Made by a program: the position numbers and the translations under genes. Positions 6,551-6,774 of a stretch of DNA of 6,774 bases are shown here, piece after piece (within the stretch, counting starts at the first letter, position 1; each line of letters starts with the position of its first letter). Source of the DNA: Candidatus Latescibacterota bacterium (GTDB taxonomy: Bacteria; Latescibacterota; UBA2968; UBA8231); NCBI GenBank assembly GCA_003529325.1, contig DPVW01000400.1, positions 1 through 6,774 on the forward strand, in the 5' to 3' direction. The notes beneath the pieces were generated by a model that was not told where the DNA came from, searched no databases, and saw only the letters and a program-made list of their open reading frames with translations.

Positions 6551-6581
6551 TTGCCGCACATGGACAGAAGAAAGGTACAAT
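6551..6581 (+). promoter_or_regulatory. Candidate plus-strand promoter reading away from the peptidase gene
   Basis: TACAAT (6576-6581) matches the -10 consensus at 5 of 6 positions. TTGCCG (6551-6556) is a 4-of-6 match to the -35, but the 19-base spacer is longer than ideal. It overlaps the possible TTG start of the peptidase frame, so it would be divergent from that gene and would drive the hairpin-rich sequence at the right edge. It may be chance. Confidence 0.22.
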
Positions 6582-6717
6582 CCCCATCAATGACGGGCCA
6601 GACAGGCTGTTGCTCCAGGGCTACCATCCTGGATCAGACGCCCCAAGGAAGGGGTGGGGTTCCCTTTGAACAGCATTAGAAGGGGGCTCGTCCGCGGTGG
6701 CAAACCGGAGATTGTGC

Positions 6718-6745
6718 GTACGCCCTCGTCCGCCCCGTGGCGTAC
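6718..6745. repeat. 7-bp inverted repeat with 14-base loop
   Basis: GTACGCC (6718-6724) and GGCGTAC (6739-6745) are perfect inverted copies. Another short stem, CGGT/ACCG around GGCAA, lies just upstream. No T-run follows on either strand, so this is not an intrinsic terminator. It could be an operator or part of a structured transcript. Confidence 0.4.
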
Positions 6746-6774
6746 CCGGTGCCCTCGTCGTGGGGCTCAGTGCG

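Larger units (their letters stand above)
6515..6774. other. Leader and intergenic region upstream of the peptidase gene
   Basis: No convincing gene is present in these 260 bases. On the minus strand they form the peptidase leader, with stop codons ending the frames that enter from the window edge. On the plus strand the frame after TGA at 6589-6591 stays open to the edge with non-ATG starts near 6650-6670, but its product is Arg/Pro-rich and unlike a recognisable protein. Several short inverted repeats occur in the distal half: CGGT/ACCG around GGCAA near 6694-6706, and GTACGCC/GGCGTAC at 6718-6745. GCCCTCGTC occurs twice (6722-6730 and 6751-6759). This may be a regulatory region, the start of a structured RNA, or the edge of a further gene. 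Confidence 0.4.

Noticed and set aside
6546..6587. 13-codon minus-strand frame (MGIVPFFCPCAAT) in the peptidase leader, a possible leader peptide
   Set aside because: No ribosome site precedes it, there is no run of a single regulatory amino acid, and no attenuator hairpin is visible between it and the peptidase start.
6559..6610. Bacteroidetes-type promoter (TTTG, 19 bases, TAnnTTTG) for the peptidase gene
   Set aside because: TACCTTTC matches 7 of 8 bases of the -7 element, but the bases 19 nt upstream are TGGC, not TTTG, and the GC-rich host is unlikely to be a Bacteroidetes member.
6590..6679. 29-residue plus-strand frame starting at ATG 6590
   Set aside because: No Shine-Dalgarno site, unremarkable composition (MTGQTGCCSRATILDQ start) and no recognisable family. 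The frame is too short to support.
6650..6774. Cobalamin, c-di-GMP or similar riboswitch at the right edge
   Set aside because: A CGGTGGCAAACCGGAG stretch recalls part of a cobalamin core, but the other conserved boxes are missing or out of order. A named call is not justified.

Overview
This high-GC bacterial window holds three confident genes. By length it is dominated by one very large secreted protein, a minus-strand C25 (gingipain-family) cysteine peptidase of about 1846 residues covering roughly 82% of the window. Its architecture is a PorU-like N-terminal part, a C25 catalytic domain, CARDB and fibronectin-like modules, a propeller-like region, and a C-terminal FlgD-type/T9SS type-A-like sorting domain. 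This is typical of bacteria of the FCB superphylum and related uncultured phyla (Latescibacterota-, Eisenbacteria- or KSB1-like lineages). The phylum is inferred from protein architecture and GC content only; no rRNA or other phylogenetic marker is present.

Layout. Bases 1-51 may hold the last 16 codons of a plus-strand gene that overlaps, tail to tail, the end of a minus-strand ytoQ-family gene (33-479). A short divergent intergenic region of about 107 bp (480-586) separates ytoQ from a plus-strand gene (587-883) for a 98-residue, highly charged helical protein. That gene converges on the peptidase gene. The 90-bp gap between their stop codons holds two hairpins, the second a strong intrinsic terminator with a UACG tetraloop. 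The peptidase gene then fills 974-6514. The last 260 bp (6515-6774) contain its leader and an intergenic stretch with several inverted repeats and a possible plus-strand promoter; I could not assign a gene there.

How the genes work together. They do not look like one operon, because each is divergent from or convergent with its neighbour. YtoQ is a small cytoplasmic protein with a nucleoside-deoxyribosyltransferase-like fold, the 98-residue protein is a probable cytoplasmic coiled coil of unknown function, and the peptidase is predicted to be exported and attached to or released from the cell surface. I found no CRISPR array, insertion sequence, tRNA or rRNA, and no sign of a defence system. 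The many long plus-strand reading frames opposite the peptidase gene are antisense shadows of a high-GC gene.
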